Of a stretch of DNA of 64,000 nt, positions 27,039-37,664 are shown piece after piece. The notes beneath the pieces were generated by a model, which saw only the letters and a list, made by a program, of their open reading frames with translations, was not told where the DNA came from and did no database searches. The stretch spans positions 105,245 to 169,244 of the forward strand of contig JAMPCJ010000005.1 in the NCBI GenBank assembly GCA_023666275.1, in the 5' to 3' direction. Within the stretch, counting starts at the first letter, position 1. Each line of letters starts with the position of its first letter. Both the position numbers and the translations under genes were made by a program. The DNA is from Treponema brennaborense (lineage in GTDB: Bacteria > Spirochaetota > Spirochaetia > Treponematales > Treponemataceae).

Positions 27039-27533
27039 ATGTCAAACCAATTTTTAACATTTAAATTAGAATCATCCCAATATGCCGTAGAAGTGTGCAA
27101 TGTTATGGAAGTTTTGGAATATACGCATATCACAAAAGTTCCATGCGCAGCAGTGTATATGGAAGGCTTAATCAATTCACGCGGACGTGTTATTTCGGTA
27201 GTGAATCTGCGGAAAAAATTCGGCATGAGCGAAGTGCCTGTAACCAAAGACACGAGAATTATTGTAATGGAAATCAATACGGGAGAAAATGTTATTGCAT
27301 TCGGCGCCATTGCCGATTCCGTACAAGAAGTTATCGATTTGGAAGACGAAAAAATCGAAGCGTCGCCGAAATTCGGCAACAGCATTGCGGCACAATATAT
27401 CCGCGGCATCGGGAAACGAGATGAAACATTCATCATTATTCTGAACGTTGACCAAATTTTCTCTTCAGCCGAAATTGCAAATATGGAAACTATTGTTTCC
27501 ATGTCGCAGGATGCTGTAGAACAAGAATCATAA
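27039..27533 (+). CDS. cheW: Chemotaxis coupling protein CheW
   Basis: 164 residues, links chemoreceptors to the CheA kinase. The whole protein is one CheW domain (QFLTFKLESSQYAVEV, then YMEGLINSRGRVISVVNLRKKF). ATG 27039 follows CGGAGG; an upstream GTG has no such site. It stands alone, away from other che genes, so its receptors may be a dedicated subset. Convergent with addA. Confidence 0.92.
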   Translation: MSNQFLTFKLESSQYAVEVCNVMEVLEYTHITKVPCAAVYMEGLINSRGRVISVVNLRKKFGMSEVPVTKDTRIIVMEINTGENVIAFGAIADSVQEVIDLEDEKIEASPKFGNSIAAQYIRGIGKRDETFIIILNVDQIFSSAEIANMETIVSMSQDAVEQES

Positions 27534-27654
27534 GCCGCTCCGCAAGCATCGGCAGTATGCATGCGGCTGGATTTTTGCATTTTCCGGAAAGCGCCGCATG
27601 CAGAAATTCGGCAATGCATTCGGCTCATCAAACAGCAAACCGATAAAAATATTT

Positions 27655-30600
27655 TCAGTTTCGGAAAAAAATGCTTTTTCGTATTTCGGCAGTAAGTTCC
27701 GCGCTGTTTCCCGTGCGCAAATAATAGATCCAGGCGCGGACATTTTTTCGGTATATCAAAGATGCTGCGCGGCAATATAATGCAAGCTGCAATATATGTT
27801 TTTCGGGATATTCCGCGGCGTCTGTCTTAAAATCAACGATATAAATGTCATCGGAATTCTCAAAGAGCAAATCTATCTTTCCGCTGACGATGCTTCCTGC
27901 CGCCAGCACGGAATCCGGCAAAACAATTTCTTTTTCGAGAATCATTTTAAATCCGTATTCCGTTTTGCACAAAGCGGAATTTTGTGCAAGCTTTCCCAAA
28001 TCGGAACAGATAAAGTTTTCAGCCATTTCAAGCGCAGCTTTGCTCACCGTTTCCCGCTGCGCATCAGTCAGCACCGCAGAAAACTGCGGAAGCAGCGACG
28101 GCGTTTTGCCGGAAAGGAGCGCTTCCACGCAGTGATGCGCTGCCGTTCCGAAATCGGCGTATCCGAACGCACCGTTAGGCACCGCAGCAATGACTGCATC
28201 TACAGCGGCAAAAGAACTTGATGCATCAGCTGTACAAGCCGAAACTGCTTCGATTTGAAAATTCGGTTCCGCATGCAAATTGCTGGGACTTATGTGATTA
28301 TCGGTTATGATATCCGTGCATATTTCCTGCGCGGCATTATATAACGGATACACAGATTTTACGGTTTCCGTTGTAATTCTGCCGGTTTTCGGTGCGGAAG
28401 TCATTTCGCGGCGCGTGCAGGGCGGAACGGCTTCCAGCGTAAACGGCAGGCAATGCGAATCGGAAGCCGCTTTTGCAGCGTCGGCATAAAAAGCAATAAC
28501 CGGCAGCAAATGCGAAAACAACGTACCGTCGGAATAAAAAAGCGCATCCGTTTTTTCAGCTTTTTTTTCCGCTTGATTTCGGCGATGTTTCCACAAGGCA
28601 TCCATTGCACAAAACAGCGTTTTTTCATCCGGCACGAAAAAAGAATTATCCTGCCGCAGAATATGTTCTTCCTGCAAATTTTGCAGCACCTCTTTCGGCA
28701 ATGTATAATTCGCGATGATATACAATTCTTTTTCGGCTCTGGTCGCGGCGACATACAGCAGCCGCCGCATTTCGGCTTCTTGTTTTTTTTGTTCTTCCGC
28801 GCAGGCATGTTCAAAAAACCAATTTTTTTTGCACTCCGGCACAGACGGCGGAATCGGAAAATTAAGCGTTGCGCCGTATTTATCATCAATAAACAGCGAA
28901 TCTTTGTTTCCGTGCTGCGACTTTCCGTCGCCCGCGCAGCAAAGAAATACCACAGGGAACTCAAGACCTTTGCTTTTATGGATGCTCATAATTCTGACAG
29001 CGCCGCTCCGTTCAAGCGGAACATCGACTTCTTTAATTCGCTCGCCGGACCGGCGGAAATCGTCAAGCTTGTCGACAAACGCGGAAAGGCTTCCGCCGGC
29101 AGCATCTGTTTGACGGGCTATTTCAAACAAAAAATCATATAATTCCGAAAACAATGATACGGAAGAATTCCATAATGTTTCAAAACGATAACCGAATTCA
29201 TACCAGATAACGGAAAGCAATTCCGTTACGGGAAGTTTTTCTGCCAGTTCACAAAGCTTTTTGTACAGCGCGCAGACATGAATAAGCGCTGCCGCATCCT
29301 CCGGCAAAAGCAGCGGCAGGCATGTTTCCGAAAAGGGCAGTTTGACTGCGGCATTCATATAATCGTCCAGACAAAGCATCAGTCCGTCATGCGAAATGCG
29401 GCAAAACGGAGAGCGCAGCACCGCTGCGTACGCAGAGGAATCCTGCGGATATATAACAAGTCGCAGCAAAAAATAAATATCATTAACCGGTGCGTCGCCG
29501 AAAAACCCGACAATATTTTCGCTGGCATAAGGAATATTTTCCGCGCGGAAATATTTTTCATACCAGTATTGATTTGTGTATGATCTGAACAGCACGGCAA
29601 TATCTTCGGGCGGCACACCGGAATCAATAAGGCTTTTGATTTTTTTCGCGGCAAAAATCGCTTCCGTTTCTTTTGCCGGAATCGGATCGTCGAAATCGGC
29701 AGCCGAGTCGGCATTTGTTTTATCAAACAGGCAAATATGAACCCGAGGATCCATCGTATATGTCAGTTTTTCTTTGGAGTTCTGGTCATAAAAATTCGCC
29801 GAAACTTTTCGGTACTCCGCTTCGTAATCAGGGAAACGAGTGCTGTCCGTCAGCTGCGTCCGCCGCAGGAAAACAGAAGGCTGCGCCGCAGTGCCGGAAT
29901 CGGTTTCATCCGCCGGCTCATAAGAAAATCCGCCGAATATTGTATTAAACGCAGCAATGAGCGCAGGATGCGAACGATAATTTACCGAAAGGCTGATATC
30001 CGTTCCCGGAGAAAGTTCGTTTTTCAGATGATTAAAAACAGAAACATCTGCGCCGCGGAATTTATAAATGGATTGTTTTTCATCGCCTACAAAAAACAAT
30101 TTATCCGGGCATAAATCGTTTTTTTTCGGAATGCCGCAAACACAATGTTCGGGACGTTCCGCAAGCAAAAACAGCAGCTTCCGCTGCATTTCATTGTCGT
30201 CCTGAAATTCATCAATCATTATCGCCTGAAACTGCTGTTTTTCCGCCTGCCGAATATCGGGAAATTTAATAAGCGTATCAACTGCCGCAGCCGCTATGTC
30301 TGCAAATGTGAGAATGCCGTCTGCGCGTTTTTTGCGGTTTATCTGCGTTTCAAATTCCGTAAGCAGCGGCACAAATTGCTTCATGAGCGGATACTGAATA
30401 ATAAACGCGGCGGCAGCGGAAAATTTATCATAAATTTTCCGCAAATTTTGAACTTCGTCTTTTATTAAAACAGCAGCGGCATCTTTTGCCGAACCGCCTT
30501 TCAAAGATATTTTCGAAAAAACATAAACACAGCGGGCACAAGCTTCTGCCTGCTCCGGCGAAACATTGTCTGCTTGAAAAACATCCGCGGCAGCAATTTT

Positions 30601-31353
30601 TTCCGCTTCTTCTTCGGCTTTTTTAACAGACTTAGCCAAAGCAGAATCCTTTCCCATTGACGCCGCTTCCCGCAAAATAACTTGAATTGCGCGCATTGCT
30701 TCCGCCGAATCTTTTTTCCATTCGGAATCGATTTTTCGGCGCTGTTCCTCAAGCAAACCGGCATAATCGGCCGGCGCGGAAATAACGGAATTTTTCAACA
30801 GTGAAGAAACGAAAATTTCCTGCGCGAATTCTTCCGGAGATTTTTTCTGAATCAATTCCGCAACCGCAGGATTTTTTCGATGCTCAAGCAGAAACGGAAG
30901 CGCGTTTTGGCGGGCAAATTCCGTTACCGCATCCGGATTCACGGAAAAATCCGGCCGAATACCGTAAAAACGGGCGGACATGCGAACAATCGATGCACAA
31001 TACGAATCGATTGTTTGAATGCGGGCATGAAAAAAATCACGGATTGCGGACGCAGCACGAGTCCGCGTTGTTTGCCGCGCAGAAGGATTTACCGAAAATT
31101 CTTTCAGCATTTTATAAATACGCTGATACATTTCCGCAGCGGCTTTTTCCGTAAATGTCAATGTCAAAATATTTTCTACGGGAATATTGCATGATGCAAC
31201 AAGAAACACAAAACGGCGGGCGAGAACGAATGTTTTTCCGGATCCGGCGCCGGCGGCAACAACGGTATTATCTGTTTTTACGACAGCGGCAAGCTGTTCG
31301 GGATTTAATCCCTCGATCAGTACCGGATCGATATCGGCGTTTATATCTGCCAT
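27655..31353 (-). CDS. addA: AddA/RexA-type helicase-nuclease subunit
   Basis: 1232 residues. Superfamily 1A helicase (Walker A AAGAGSGKT near residue 35, DEFQDDNEMQR, GDEKQSIYKFRGAD, then VNYRSHPALI) with a C-terminal RecB-type nuclease (YADFGTAAHHCVE, later IYIVDFKTDAA and QLALYCRAASL). It forms with AddB the double-strand-break end processor that loads RecA. ATG 31353 follows AGGAG. Its first 13 bases overlap the end of addB, which implies coupled translation. Length is normal for AddA. Confidence 0.93.
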   Translation of the reverse strand: MADINADIDPVLIEGLNPEQLAAVVKTDNTVVAAGAGSGKTFVLARRFVFLVASCNIPVENILTLTFTEKAAAEMYQRIYKMLKEFSVNPSARQTTRTRAASAIRDFFHARIQTIDSYCASIVRMSARFYGIRPDFSVNPDAVTEFARQNALPFLLEHRKNPAVAELIQKKSPEEFAQEIFVSSLLKNSVISAPADYAGLLEEQRRKIDSEWKKDSAEAMRAIQVILREAASMGKDSALAKSVKKAEEEAEKIAAADVFQADNVSPEQAEACARCVYVFSKISLKGGSAKDAAAVLIKDEVQNLRKIYDKFSAAAAFIIQYPLMKQFVPLLTEFETQINRKKRADGILTFADIAAAAVDTLIKFPDIRQAEKQQFQAIMIDEFQDDNEMQRKLLFLLAERPEHCVCGIPKKNDLCPDKLFFVGDEKQSIYKFRGADVSVFNHLKNELSPGTDISLSVNYRSHPALIAAFNTIFGGFSYEPADETDSGTAAQPSVFLRRTQLTDSTRFPDYEAEYRKVSANFYDQNSKEKLTYTMDPRVHICLFDKTNADSAADFDDPIPAKETEAIFAAKKIKSLIDSGVPPEDIAVLFRSYTNQYWYEKYFRAENIPYASENIVGFFGDAPVNDIYFLLRLVIYPQDSSAYAAVLRSPFCRISHDGLMLCLDDYMNAAVKLPFSETCLPLLLPEDAAALIHVCALYKKLCELAEKLPVTELLSVIWYEFGYRFETLWNSSVSLFSELYDFLFEIARQTDAAGGSLSAFVDKLDDFRRSGERIKEVDVPLERSGAVRIMSIHKSKGLEFPVVFLCCAGDGKSQHGNKDSLFIDDKYGATLNFPIPPSVPECKKNWFFEHACAEEQKKQEAEMRRLLYVAATRAEKELYIIANYTLPKEVLQNLQEEHILRQDNSFFVPDEKTLFCAMDALWKHRRNQAEKKAEKTDALFYSDGTLFSHLLPVIAFYADAAKAASDSHCLPFTLEAVPPCTRREMTSAPKTGRITTETVKSVYPLYNAAQEICTDIITDNHISPSNLHAEPNFQIEAVSACTADASSSFAAVDAVIAAVPNGAFGYADFGTAAHHCVEALLSGKTPSLLPQFSAVLTDAQRETVSKAALEMAENFICSDLGKLAQNSALCKTEYGFKMILEKEIVLPDSVLAAGSIVSGKIDLLFENSDDIYIVDFKTDAAEYPEKHILQLALYCRAASLIYRKNVRAWIYYLRTGNSAELTAEIRKSIFFRN

Positions 31354-34226
31354 GATGATTCTCCTGATATGGCAAAAGTCGTCCTGCATACGGCAGCATA
31401 CGCGCATGCCGCGCAAACATCATACGGAACAGCATTCGGCAGCGAAAGCCGCCCCGCTTTCACGGAAGAAATAAAATAATCGATGCTTTCATCGAGAAAT
31501 TTCATAGACGGTTCAAAAGAATCACGCGGAGACAGAGAAGTTTGTTCTTCGTCGCTGTTTTTGCCGCGGGCTGTTTTTTTGGGATTTCCCAAAATGTACA
31601 CAGCTTTGCCTTCTTCGATGCTGAAAAACAGTGCCTCCTGAACGGCTTTTTTCCCATGATATTCCGTCTGTTCCAGCAATTTAATATACATGGCCAATTG
31701 AAAATTCCGCATTTCCGAATCCGGAGCACAAATGCAGTCCTGCCGCCGCGGAGCATTTTTCTGTTTAAAATCCACAATAGCAGGATTGCCGTCAGTATTG
31801 CAGAGAACACAGTCAATCTGCCCGACCAAAAAGCTGTCTTCGGCAAACGGGATTGTATATTTTTTTTCAAGCGCGAGAATTTTATATCCGCCGAAATTTT
31901 CGAGAAATTTATTTGCAAAAAAAGCTGCTGTCCGCATAAAATCGGGTTTCCGAGCGGCATACAATTGCGCCGTAAGAAAGCTTGCATTCTTGATGCCGGC
32001 ACACGTTTGCGGAAAGCCGTCAAGCACTTCCCGCACAATTTCTTTTGCAAGCTCGGAACATTCGCTTTCTGTTTCCGCACACGGAAGCGGCAAAACGCCG
32101 GAATGCAGCAGTTTTATGCGTTCAAGCATGCGGTGAATGATTTCGTGCAGAATTGTGCCGCGCAGCCGTACGTCAAACGAAGACGCGGACTGCGAAAAAT
32201 CACTTATGCCGAGGATGCGGCTGAAAAACCACATTCGCGGACAGGAAAAAAATTCATTCATCATTGTTGCCGACACGCGTATCAAGCCGCCGTTTCGCAG
32301 GGAATCAATGCGGTTTCGGATTGCAGTATTTCCGCTGCCCGCAAAATTTTCATGCCGTTCATTGCGGAACGCCGCTGCCCATTCAAAAAAACTTTTTTTC
32401 TGTACGCTGAATAATTTTTCAGGAAAGCGATTTTCGGCTACAGCAGAAAATAATTGCGGAAGCGCTTCTCTTTCCGCAGTATACAAATCCGCCGACAATT
32501 CCGCGGCGGCCGAATTTTCCTGCACGGCAAGACAGCTGTGAGGCAGCGCATAACCGCCGAATGTCCGCGAAGAACATGAAAAATATGCGCCGGACAAGGC
32601 AGACGTGTTCATTGCGTATAATCTGATAAATTGTTCGGATACATTTATGTCTTCGAATTGCAGCTGCTTCCGTTTGTTTTTGGAAAGGAACGGAAACGGT
32701 TTATACACGACAGAAAGCGCATTTTGGCTTGCATTTATCACAATATGACAGTCGAACGGAGCCGACGCGGCGAGTTTATACGGAAAAATATTCACGCCAC
32801 GAACCGTACTTTGCGCAAGATATATTTTTCCGCGGAGTTCGTTTACAAAAAAACCGAAGCAATTTTCCGCCCGCACAGACGGGAACGCAGTTTCCATTTC
32901 AACAAGAACCGCAAGTTCGGAAAGACAGCGGCTGATTATTCGGTCTGCTTCCGCAAAGCGTTCTTCGGAAAAAAGTTTCACATCAAAAAATTTTTCGCGG
33001 AATGAAAAATATTCGGCACGAAGCGCCGCAAATGTCGGCGCGGAACAAATTGCATTCAACACGTTTTTTATTTGGCGGTATAATTCAAGCGCCCGCTGTT
33101 CCTGCATTCCGCTGCGGGCAAATGCCGTTTCCCATACATCAAGCAGCCTGCCGCTTTCGTGCTCATGCCAGGAACATAAACAATCGTTTTTTATGCCGAA
33201 ATCAATCAATTGGGAAACAGCGTCTTCCGTTTGCGCATTCCAAGGGAAACGCCGATTCAAAAATAAATTTTTCAGGGATTGAAACGAAAACTGATTTTGC
33301 ACGCACGACTGCATTAAACCGAAAAGCTGTCCCGCCGCGTAATCCGCCAGCGATTTTCCGTTTTTTACCGCAAACGGAACAGCATACAGCGAAAGTTCGC
33401 GTGTAATGTACGGCAGCATGTTTTCCGAATCGGGAACATTTAACGCAATATTTTCATACGGAATATTCTGCTCTTCATGCAAATGCCGAATATGCAGCGC
33501 AAGGTTTCGCAATTCGGAACGCGCATTGTCAAACAGCGCCGCGCAAGGCAGGTTTTTATCAAACGGAATAGGAATTTGCCTGATATTTTTTTGCTTTGAA
33601 AGAATTTCCCGATATTCCGCATAATCCTGCAGTATTTCCGGAAAAAAAATGATATATGTATTCCCGTCGTCATAAAACGGCGGCTTTTCCCATGCGGGTT
33701 CAAACAATTTGTGCGATTCCAGAAATTCCGCATACCGATTGTACAGCAGCAATAAATCGCAGTCTTCATCATCGATGACCGGCGAGGTTTTTTCTTTGTT
33801 TGAATTTTGCCTGCCGGCAGCGCGCGCATTTTGCTCGCGCCAGCCCGCAAGCGACGGAAGCAAAGAAGCTATCCAATCCGAAAAAGAACGAGATTCTCCG
33901 GCATAACGAGGATGTATCAATGATTTAAATAACGGCTTGCCGGCAGCGGCAGCACGCGCATTTTCTGCCAAAAGATGCTGCGCAAAAAGCCGTTTTACAA
34001 CAGCGGGCACGGACTGCTTGTTATGCACGCTCGAACGGATAAAATTAGCTTTAAAAGTATCCCAGGCGATAAATCGTTCCAAGGCGACTGCACCGCAACA
34101 GCCGCTTGTCAGCATTTTTTCTGCCCATAACACTGCCGCAATTTCAGACTGAAAAACAAAAAAAACATCCGAATTGCTGATATGTTCTTTGATTATTTGT
34201 TCCGCGCCGAAATTATCGTTATTCAT
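31341..34226 (-). CDS. addB: AddB/RexB-type nuclease subunit
   Basis: 961 residues. The N-terminal two thirds resemble inactive helicase folds; no Walker A is seen, as in RexB-like members. The C-terminal third is a PD-(D/E)XK nuclease with RVSATMMNEFFSCPRMWFF, LHEIIHRML, and PAIVDFKQK. The cysteines FFSCPRM and VCAACAYAAVC give the four ligands of the AddB-type iron-sulfur staple. The ATG at 34226 has no Shine-Dalgarno sequence; an extended -10 box TGATATAGT (34241-34233) ends six bases before it, pointing to a leaderless message. addA follows with overlap. Confidence 0.9.
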   Translation of the reverse strand: MNNDNFGAEQIIKEHISNSDVFFVFQSEIAAVLWAEKMLTSGCCGAVALERFIAWDTFKANFIRSSVHNKQSVPAVVKRLFAQHLLAENARAAAAGKPLFKSLIHPRYAGESRSFSDWIASLLPSLAGWREQNARAAGRQNSNKEKTSPVIDDEDCDLLLLYNRYAEFLESHKLFEPAWEKPPFYDDGNTYIIFFPEILQDYAEYREILSKQKNIRQIPIPFDKNLPCAALFDNARSELRNLALHIRHLHEEQNIPYENIALNVPDSENMLPYITRELSLYAVPFAVKNGKSLADYAAGQLFGLMQSCVQNQFSFQSLKNLFLNRRFPWNAQTEDAVSQLIDFGIKNDCLCSWHEHESGRLLDVWETAFARSGMQEQRALELYRQIKNVLNAICSAPTFAALRAEYFSFREKFFDVKLFSEERFAEADRIISRCLSELAVLVEMETAFPSVRAENCFGFFVNELRGKIYLAQSTVRGVNIFPYKLAASAPFDCHIVINASQNALSVVYKPFPFLSKNKRKQLQFEDINVSEQFIRLYAMNTSALSGAYFSCSSRTFGGYALPHSCLAVQENSAAAELSADLYTAEREALPQLFSAVAENRFPEKLFSVQKKSFFEWAAAFRNERHENFAGSGNTAIRNRIDSLRNGGLIRVSATMMNEFFSCPRMWFFSRILGISDFSQSASSFDVRLRGTILHEIIHRMLERIKLLHSGVLPLPCAETESECSELAKEIVREVLDGFPQTCAGIKNASFLTAQLYAARKPDFMRTAAFFANKFLENFGGYKILALEKKYTIPFAEDSFLVGQIDCVLCNTDGNPAIVDFKQKNAPRRQDCICAPDSEMRNFQLAMYIKLLEQTEYHGKKAVQEALFFSIEEGKAVYILGNPKKTARGKNSDEEQTSLSPRDSFEPSMKFLDESIDYFISSVKAGRLSLPNAVPYDVCAACAYAAVCRTTFAISGESSWQI

Positions 34227-34232
34227 TATGCA

Positions 34233-34241
34233 ACTATATCA
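34233..34241 (-). promoter_or_regulatory. Extended -10 box of addB, leaderless arrangement
   Basis: TGATATAGT on the minus strand, then TGCATA and the ATG of addB. There is no ribosome-binding site between. The same TTGTGATATAG stretch recurs upstream of the lipoprotein at 35771. Confidence 0.65.
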
Positions 34242-34371
34242 CAAAATCAAAAAAACAGAAGCAAAAGTATCCGCCGAATACCGCAAATTCGCTCCGAAAA
34301 TTCAGCAGAAGGCGCCGGCTCAAAAGAGGCTTATCCGAAGCGAGAAAATTGATTGCTTTTATTCACGAAAA

Positions 34372-34989
34372 CTACACGGGCAGGAAATGTGCATCTACGC
34401 ATCCTTTTTTTTCGGCGAACTCCGCAATAACACAGCTTGCTTTTGTGCCGCCGCGCGGAAAAGCACAGCTTCCCGGATTTATAAACGCCGTGTTTCCTTT
34501 TTTCAGGGCACAAGAGCGATGCGTATGTCCGAATAACGCGGCATGGCATTCAGCGGCAGACGCAGCCGAAGCCAGCATATCAATGCCGAAATCAACACGG
34601 TAATTATTTCCGTGCGTAACGAAAACACCGCAGCCGGCAGCAGTAAATTCGAGTTTTGACGGAACTTTCAATAATCCGTAAGAACGCACTGCGTATTGAT
34701 CCGCATCGCCGTTCCCTCGCACGCAGAACACGACCGGCGGCAGCGCATCGCAATATGCCTGCTCTGCCGCCGCGCGTCCCAAATATTCGGCAACATCGGC
34801 AGATCCGTCTCCGCAGAAAACCAACGCATCGCACGTTTTGCCGTATTCAAGCACAATGCGCTCAAAAACAGCATACATTCCATGTGAATCGGAAATTGCC
34901 AGCACACTGGCGCTTTTTGCGGAAGCCAGTGCGTGAACGGCAGTTTCGGAACCGACGACGCCGGCGCGAACAAAAATCAAGTCATTCAT
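34372..34989 (-). CDS. Metallophosphoesterase of the YfcE/MJ0936 type
   Basis: 205 residues. Calcineurin-like phosphodiesterase fold: SDSHG (metal ligands), VFCGDGSAD, VRGNGDAD and the C-terminal GHTH with INPGS. The family hydrolyses phosphodiester model substrates; the physiological one is unknown. Four-base overlap with the upstream lipoprotein gene indicates an operon. N-terminal ~28 residues precede the first motif and are slightly long for the family. Confidence 0.85.
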   Translation of the reverse strand: MNDLIFVRAGVVGSETAVHALASAKSASVLAISDSHGMYAVFERIVLEYGKTCDALVFCGDGSADVAEYLGRAAAEQAYCDALPPVVFCVRGNGDADQYAVRSYGLLKVPSKLEFTAAGCGVFVTHGNNYRVDFGIDMLASAASAAECHAALFGHTHRSCALKKGNTAFINPGSCAFPRGGTKASCVIAEFAEKKGCVDAHFLPV

Positions 34990-35771
34990 AATTCGTCCAT
35001 ATCATCCATATCAATATTAAGTTTTGTCAATATAAAATGATTCTCTGCTTTCAATGACGTTTCCGGATCTATATACGGATTCAGCATCCAGCCGGCAGGA
35101 ACAAACAAATCCGCAAGCTCAATGCGCGCCGCCGCGGCAAAGCTTTTTTCTTCGTAAATGTCAAGACTGCCGAGCACTGTTTTTATGAGATCCGGAATTT
35201 CATCCAAAAATAAAATGCCGTCATCTTCCGAAAGCGCAAAAAACGACGGATCTCCGTCAAAAACAAGCGACGACGCCCACTCTGTTCCGAGCACATCATC
35301 CTGCGGAAAAAACGAAAAAACCGGATAGTCCGCGCCGCTGCTTTTCAGCCCGGCCAGTACTTCATGCGTTTTTTCCGGCGCCCCGATAAAAATAAGCGCG
35401 CGGATATTCCAGTCTGCAAGCAGGTCGGGTAAAAGACGAATAGGCAGCCTGCCGCTGCCGGCGCCGAACATTTCCGGATACATAAGCGGCAGAACAAGCC
35501 CGCCGTCTTCCGCCAAGCCGAATTCATCGGAAAGGAAATCCAGCAGCTTTTCGGCAAACGGCGATTCCGTATAGCCTTCACCAAGCACAAGCGCAGCTTT
35601 GCGTTCCGATTCCTGCCATTTCGGTACAGCGGCGGTATTTTTCGGCACGGCGGCAACTTCGGAAACCGGAAAAACGCTGCTTCTACGCTCGGCTTTGCAG
35701 CCTGCGGCCGCAAAAATCACGGCAAACGCAGCCCATGCATACATCAAACTGATTTTTCTGTTTGTTCTCAT
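34986..35771 (-). CDS. Lipoprotein resembling periplasmic-binding proteins
   Basis: 261 residues. Signal peptide with the lipobox FAAAGC at about residues 20-25. The body alternates strands and helices (ALVLGEGYTESPFAEKLLDF; RALIFIGAPEKTHEVLAGL), in a pattern like type 1 periplasmic-binding folds, but I cannot place it in a family with certainty. Start ATG 35771. On the minus strand TGATATAGT ends twelve bases upstream with only a weak CAGG between. Overlaps the phosphoesterase gene by four bases. Confidence 0.65.
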   Translation of the reverse strand: MRTNRKISLMYAWAAFAVIFAAAGCKAERRSSVFPVSEVAAVPKNTAAVPKWQESERKAALVLGEGYTESPFAEKLLDFLSDEFGLAEDGGLVLPLMYPEMFGAGSGRLPIRLLPDLLADWNIRALIFIGAPEKTHEVLAGLKSSGADYPVFSFFPQDDVLGTEWASSLVFDGDPSFFALSEDDGILFLDEIPDLIKTVLGSLDIYEEKSFAAAARIELADLFVPAGWMLNPYIDPETSLKAENHFILTKLNIDMDDMDEL

Positions 35772-35806
35772 AACGATGCCTGCACTATATCACAATTGCG
35801 TTATAC

Positions 35807-35835
35807 TTGTCTTCATAAGATTTTTCTGTTATTCT
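35807..35835 (+). promoter_or_regulatory. Promoter of the Na/Pi symporter, leaderless arrangement
   Basis: TTGTCT (35807-35812), 17-bp spacer, TATTCT (35830-35835) with TG one base upstream of it. It ends six bases before GTG 35842. Confidence 0.6.
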
Positions 35836-35841
35836 GTGGCA

Positions 35842-37500
35842 GTGATAATAGTCGAAATGATTTTTCAGCTTATCGGCAGCATGGCGTTTCTTTTATTCGG
35901 CATGAAACTGATGAGCGACGGCGTACAAAAAAGCGCCGGAAAAAGTCTGCACCGCGTCCTCGGCTTAATGACAAGCAACCGCTTTTTTGCGGTTCTGACC
36001 GGCATGTTTGTTACCATGATTGTTCAGTCGTCCGGCGCGACAACGGTTATGGTCGTTTCTTTCGTAAATGCAGGATTGATGACATTGCCGCAGTCTGTCG
36101 GTGTTATTTTCGGCGCAAATATCGGCACGACTATCACCGCTTGGATTGTTACGCTGTTCGGTTTCAAATTCAAAATCGCTTCAATCGCAATGCCGATTTT
36201 CGGCATCGGTTTTTTTATTACGTTTTTCAAAAAACTGAAACGGGAAAATATCGGCGAAACACTTATGGGTTTCGGCTTGCTGTTTCTCGGACTGGATTTT
36301 CTTTCAAAAACCATACCTTCTCTTACTGCGGAAAATGTTTCATTTCTCGCAGTATTCAACGACAAAGGCGCCGTGAGTATTATTTGCGGAGTTGCCATCA
36401 GTGCGGTTATCACGATGCTGCTGCATTCATCCAGCGCGTTCACCGCCATTATTCTTACAATGTCTTTTAACGGACTGCTCAGCTGGGAATTTTCCGCCGC
36501 AATGATTCTCGGTTCAAACGTCGGTTCCACGATTGACGCAGTTATCGCATCCGCCGGAACAAAAGTGAATGCCCGCCGTGCAGCACTTGTTCACGTATTG
36601 TTCAATGTTACCGGCACGTTTATTGCACTTTGCTTTTTGCATCCGCTGCTCGCGCTCGTCGATTTTATCACTCCCGGCGATGTTTACAATAACATGCCGA
36701 TTCATATTGCCGCACTGCATACGATTTTCAACTTTTTCAATACGCTGATATTTCTGCCGTTTACAAATCAGCTTGCCGCGCTGACAGAACGAATCATAAA
36801 ACCGAATGCCAGCGAAACGCCGGCTGTTTATAAACTCGATTATCCGTCAATCGGCATGAAAGAAAGCATAGAAGCGTACATTATCCGAGCGGAAAAAGAA
36901 ATTGCCGACATGACAAATCTCGCCATTGCCATGTTTACGACAATTCAAAAAACAATAGACAATCGTTCCGGTGCTTTGATTCTCGAAAATATCGAAAAGC
37001 TTTCCGAACAGGAAGAATATGCGGATCAAATGCAGGAACAGCTTTCCAATTTTCTTGTGCATTGCACGCAGTTTTCTATATCGGATAAAACACGCAATAA
37101 TATTTCAATGATGCTGCATATCGTAGATGAAATAGAAAGCATGACCGACGATTGTTTCAGCATTGCGCTTTTATTGAAGCGGAGCGTAGAAAAACAAATG
37201 AAATTCGAACAAAAGGATCTTGACCGGCTCGATCCTTATATGGAGCTTGTTCAGCAGTTTCTTGAATTTATAAAAGAACATATAAACAAACATCTTACGG
37301 AAAAACAGCTTACTATGGCGGAATTTCTCGAAGATCAAATTGATACATTCCGCAAACAGTTACGGAAAGTCGCCCGCAAGCGGCTGGAAAACGGAGCAGA
37401 CGTACGCACGGAATTGCTGTATATTGATCTCATACGTCATATCGAAAAAATCGGAGACCATGCATTCGGCATTTCAGAATCTCTGGCACAAACAAAATAA
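35842..37500 (+). CDS. Na+/phosphate symporter (NptA/PNaS family) with PhoU-like tail
   Basis: 552 residues. The first ~310 residues hold eight or so membrane helices with the two inverted QSS-type motifs (VQSSGATTVMVV and LLHSSSAFTAIIL), the signature of Na/Pi cotransporters. The C-terminal ~220 residues are a cytoplasmic helical PhoU-like domain. I choose GTG 35842 because it lies six bases after a -10 box and gives the usual family N-terminus; ATG 35857 is the alternative. Neither has a Shine-Dalgarno sequence. Confidence 0.88.
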   Translation: MIIVEMIFQLIGSMAFLLFGMKLMSDGVQKSAGKSLHRVLGLMTSNRFFAVLTGMFVTMIVQSSGATTVMVVSFVNAGLMTLPQSVGVIFGANIGTTITAWIVTLFGFKFKIASIAMPIFGIGFFITFFKKLKRENIGETLMGFGLLFLGLDFLSKTIPSLTAENVSFLAVFNDKGAVSIICGVAISAVITMLLHSSSAFTAIILTMSFNGLLSWEFSAAMILGSNVGSTIDAVIASAGTKVNARRAALVHVLFNVTGTFIALCFLHPLLALVDFITPGDVYNNMPIHIAALHTIFNFFNTLIFLPFTNQLAALTERIIKPNASETPAVYKLDYPSIGMKESIEAYIIRAEKEIADMTNLAIAMFTTIQKTIDNRSGALILENIEKLSEQEEYADQMQEQLSNFLVHCTQFSISDKTRNNISMMLHIVDEIESMTDDCFSIALLLKRSVEKQMKFEQKDLDRLDPYMELVQQFLEFIKEHINKHLTEKQLTMAEFLEDQIDTFRKQLRKVARKRLENGADVRTELLYIDLIRHIEKIGDHAFGISESLAQTK

Positions 37501-37536
37501 TTTCAAAATGTTTTGCGATTCTTTTTGAATCATCAC

Positions 37537-37545
37537 TGTTATAAT
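37537..37545 (+). promoter_or_regulatory. Extended -10 box upstream of the chemoreceptor gene
   Basis: TGTTATAAT, a consensus extended -10 box with no convincing -35. It gives a leader of about 110 nt that ends in a GGGAG ribosome-binding site. Confidence 0.55.
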
Positions 37546-37664
37546 TGATTAGGCTGCAAAAACTTCGTATGAATGGATATAAATAAAACAGCTTGATTTT
37601 TTAACTGCAAACAGAATCGAATGTATTTTTTACGGATTGATTTTTTATGGGAGAATAAAATTTT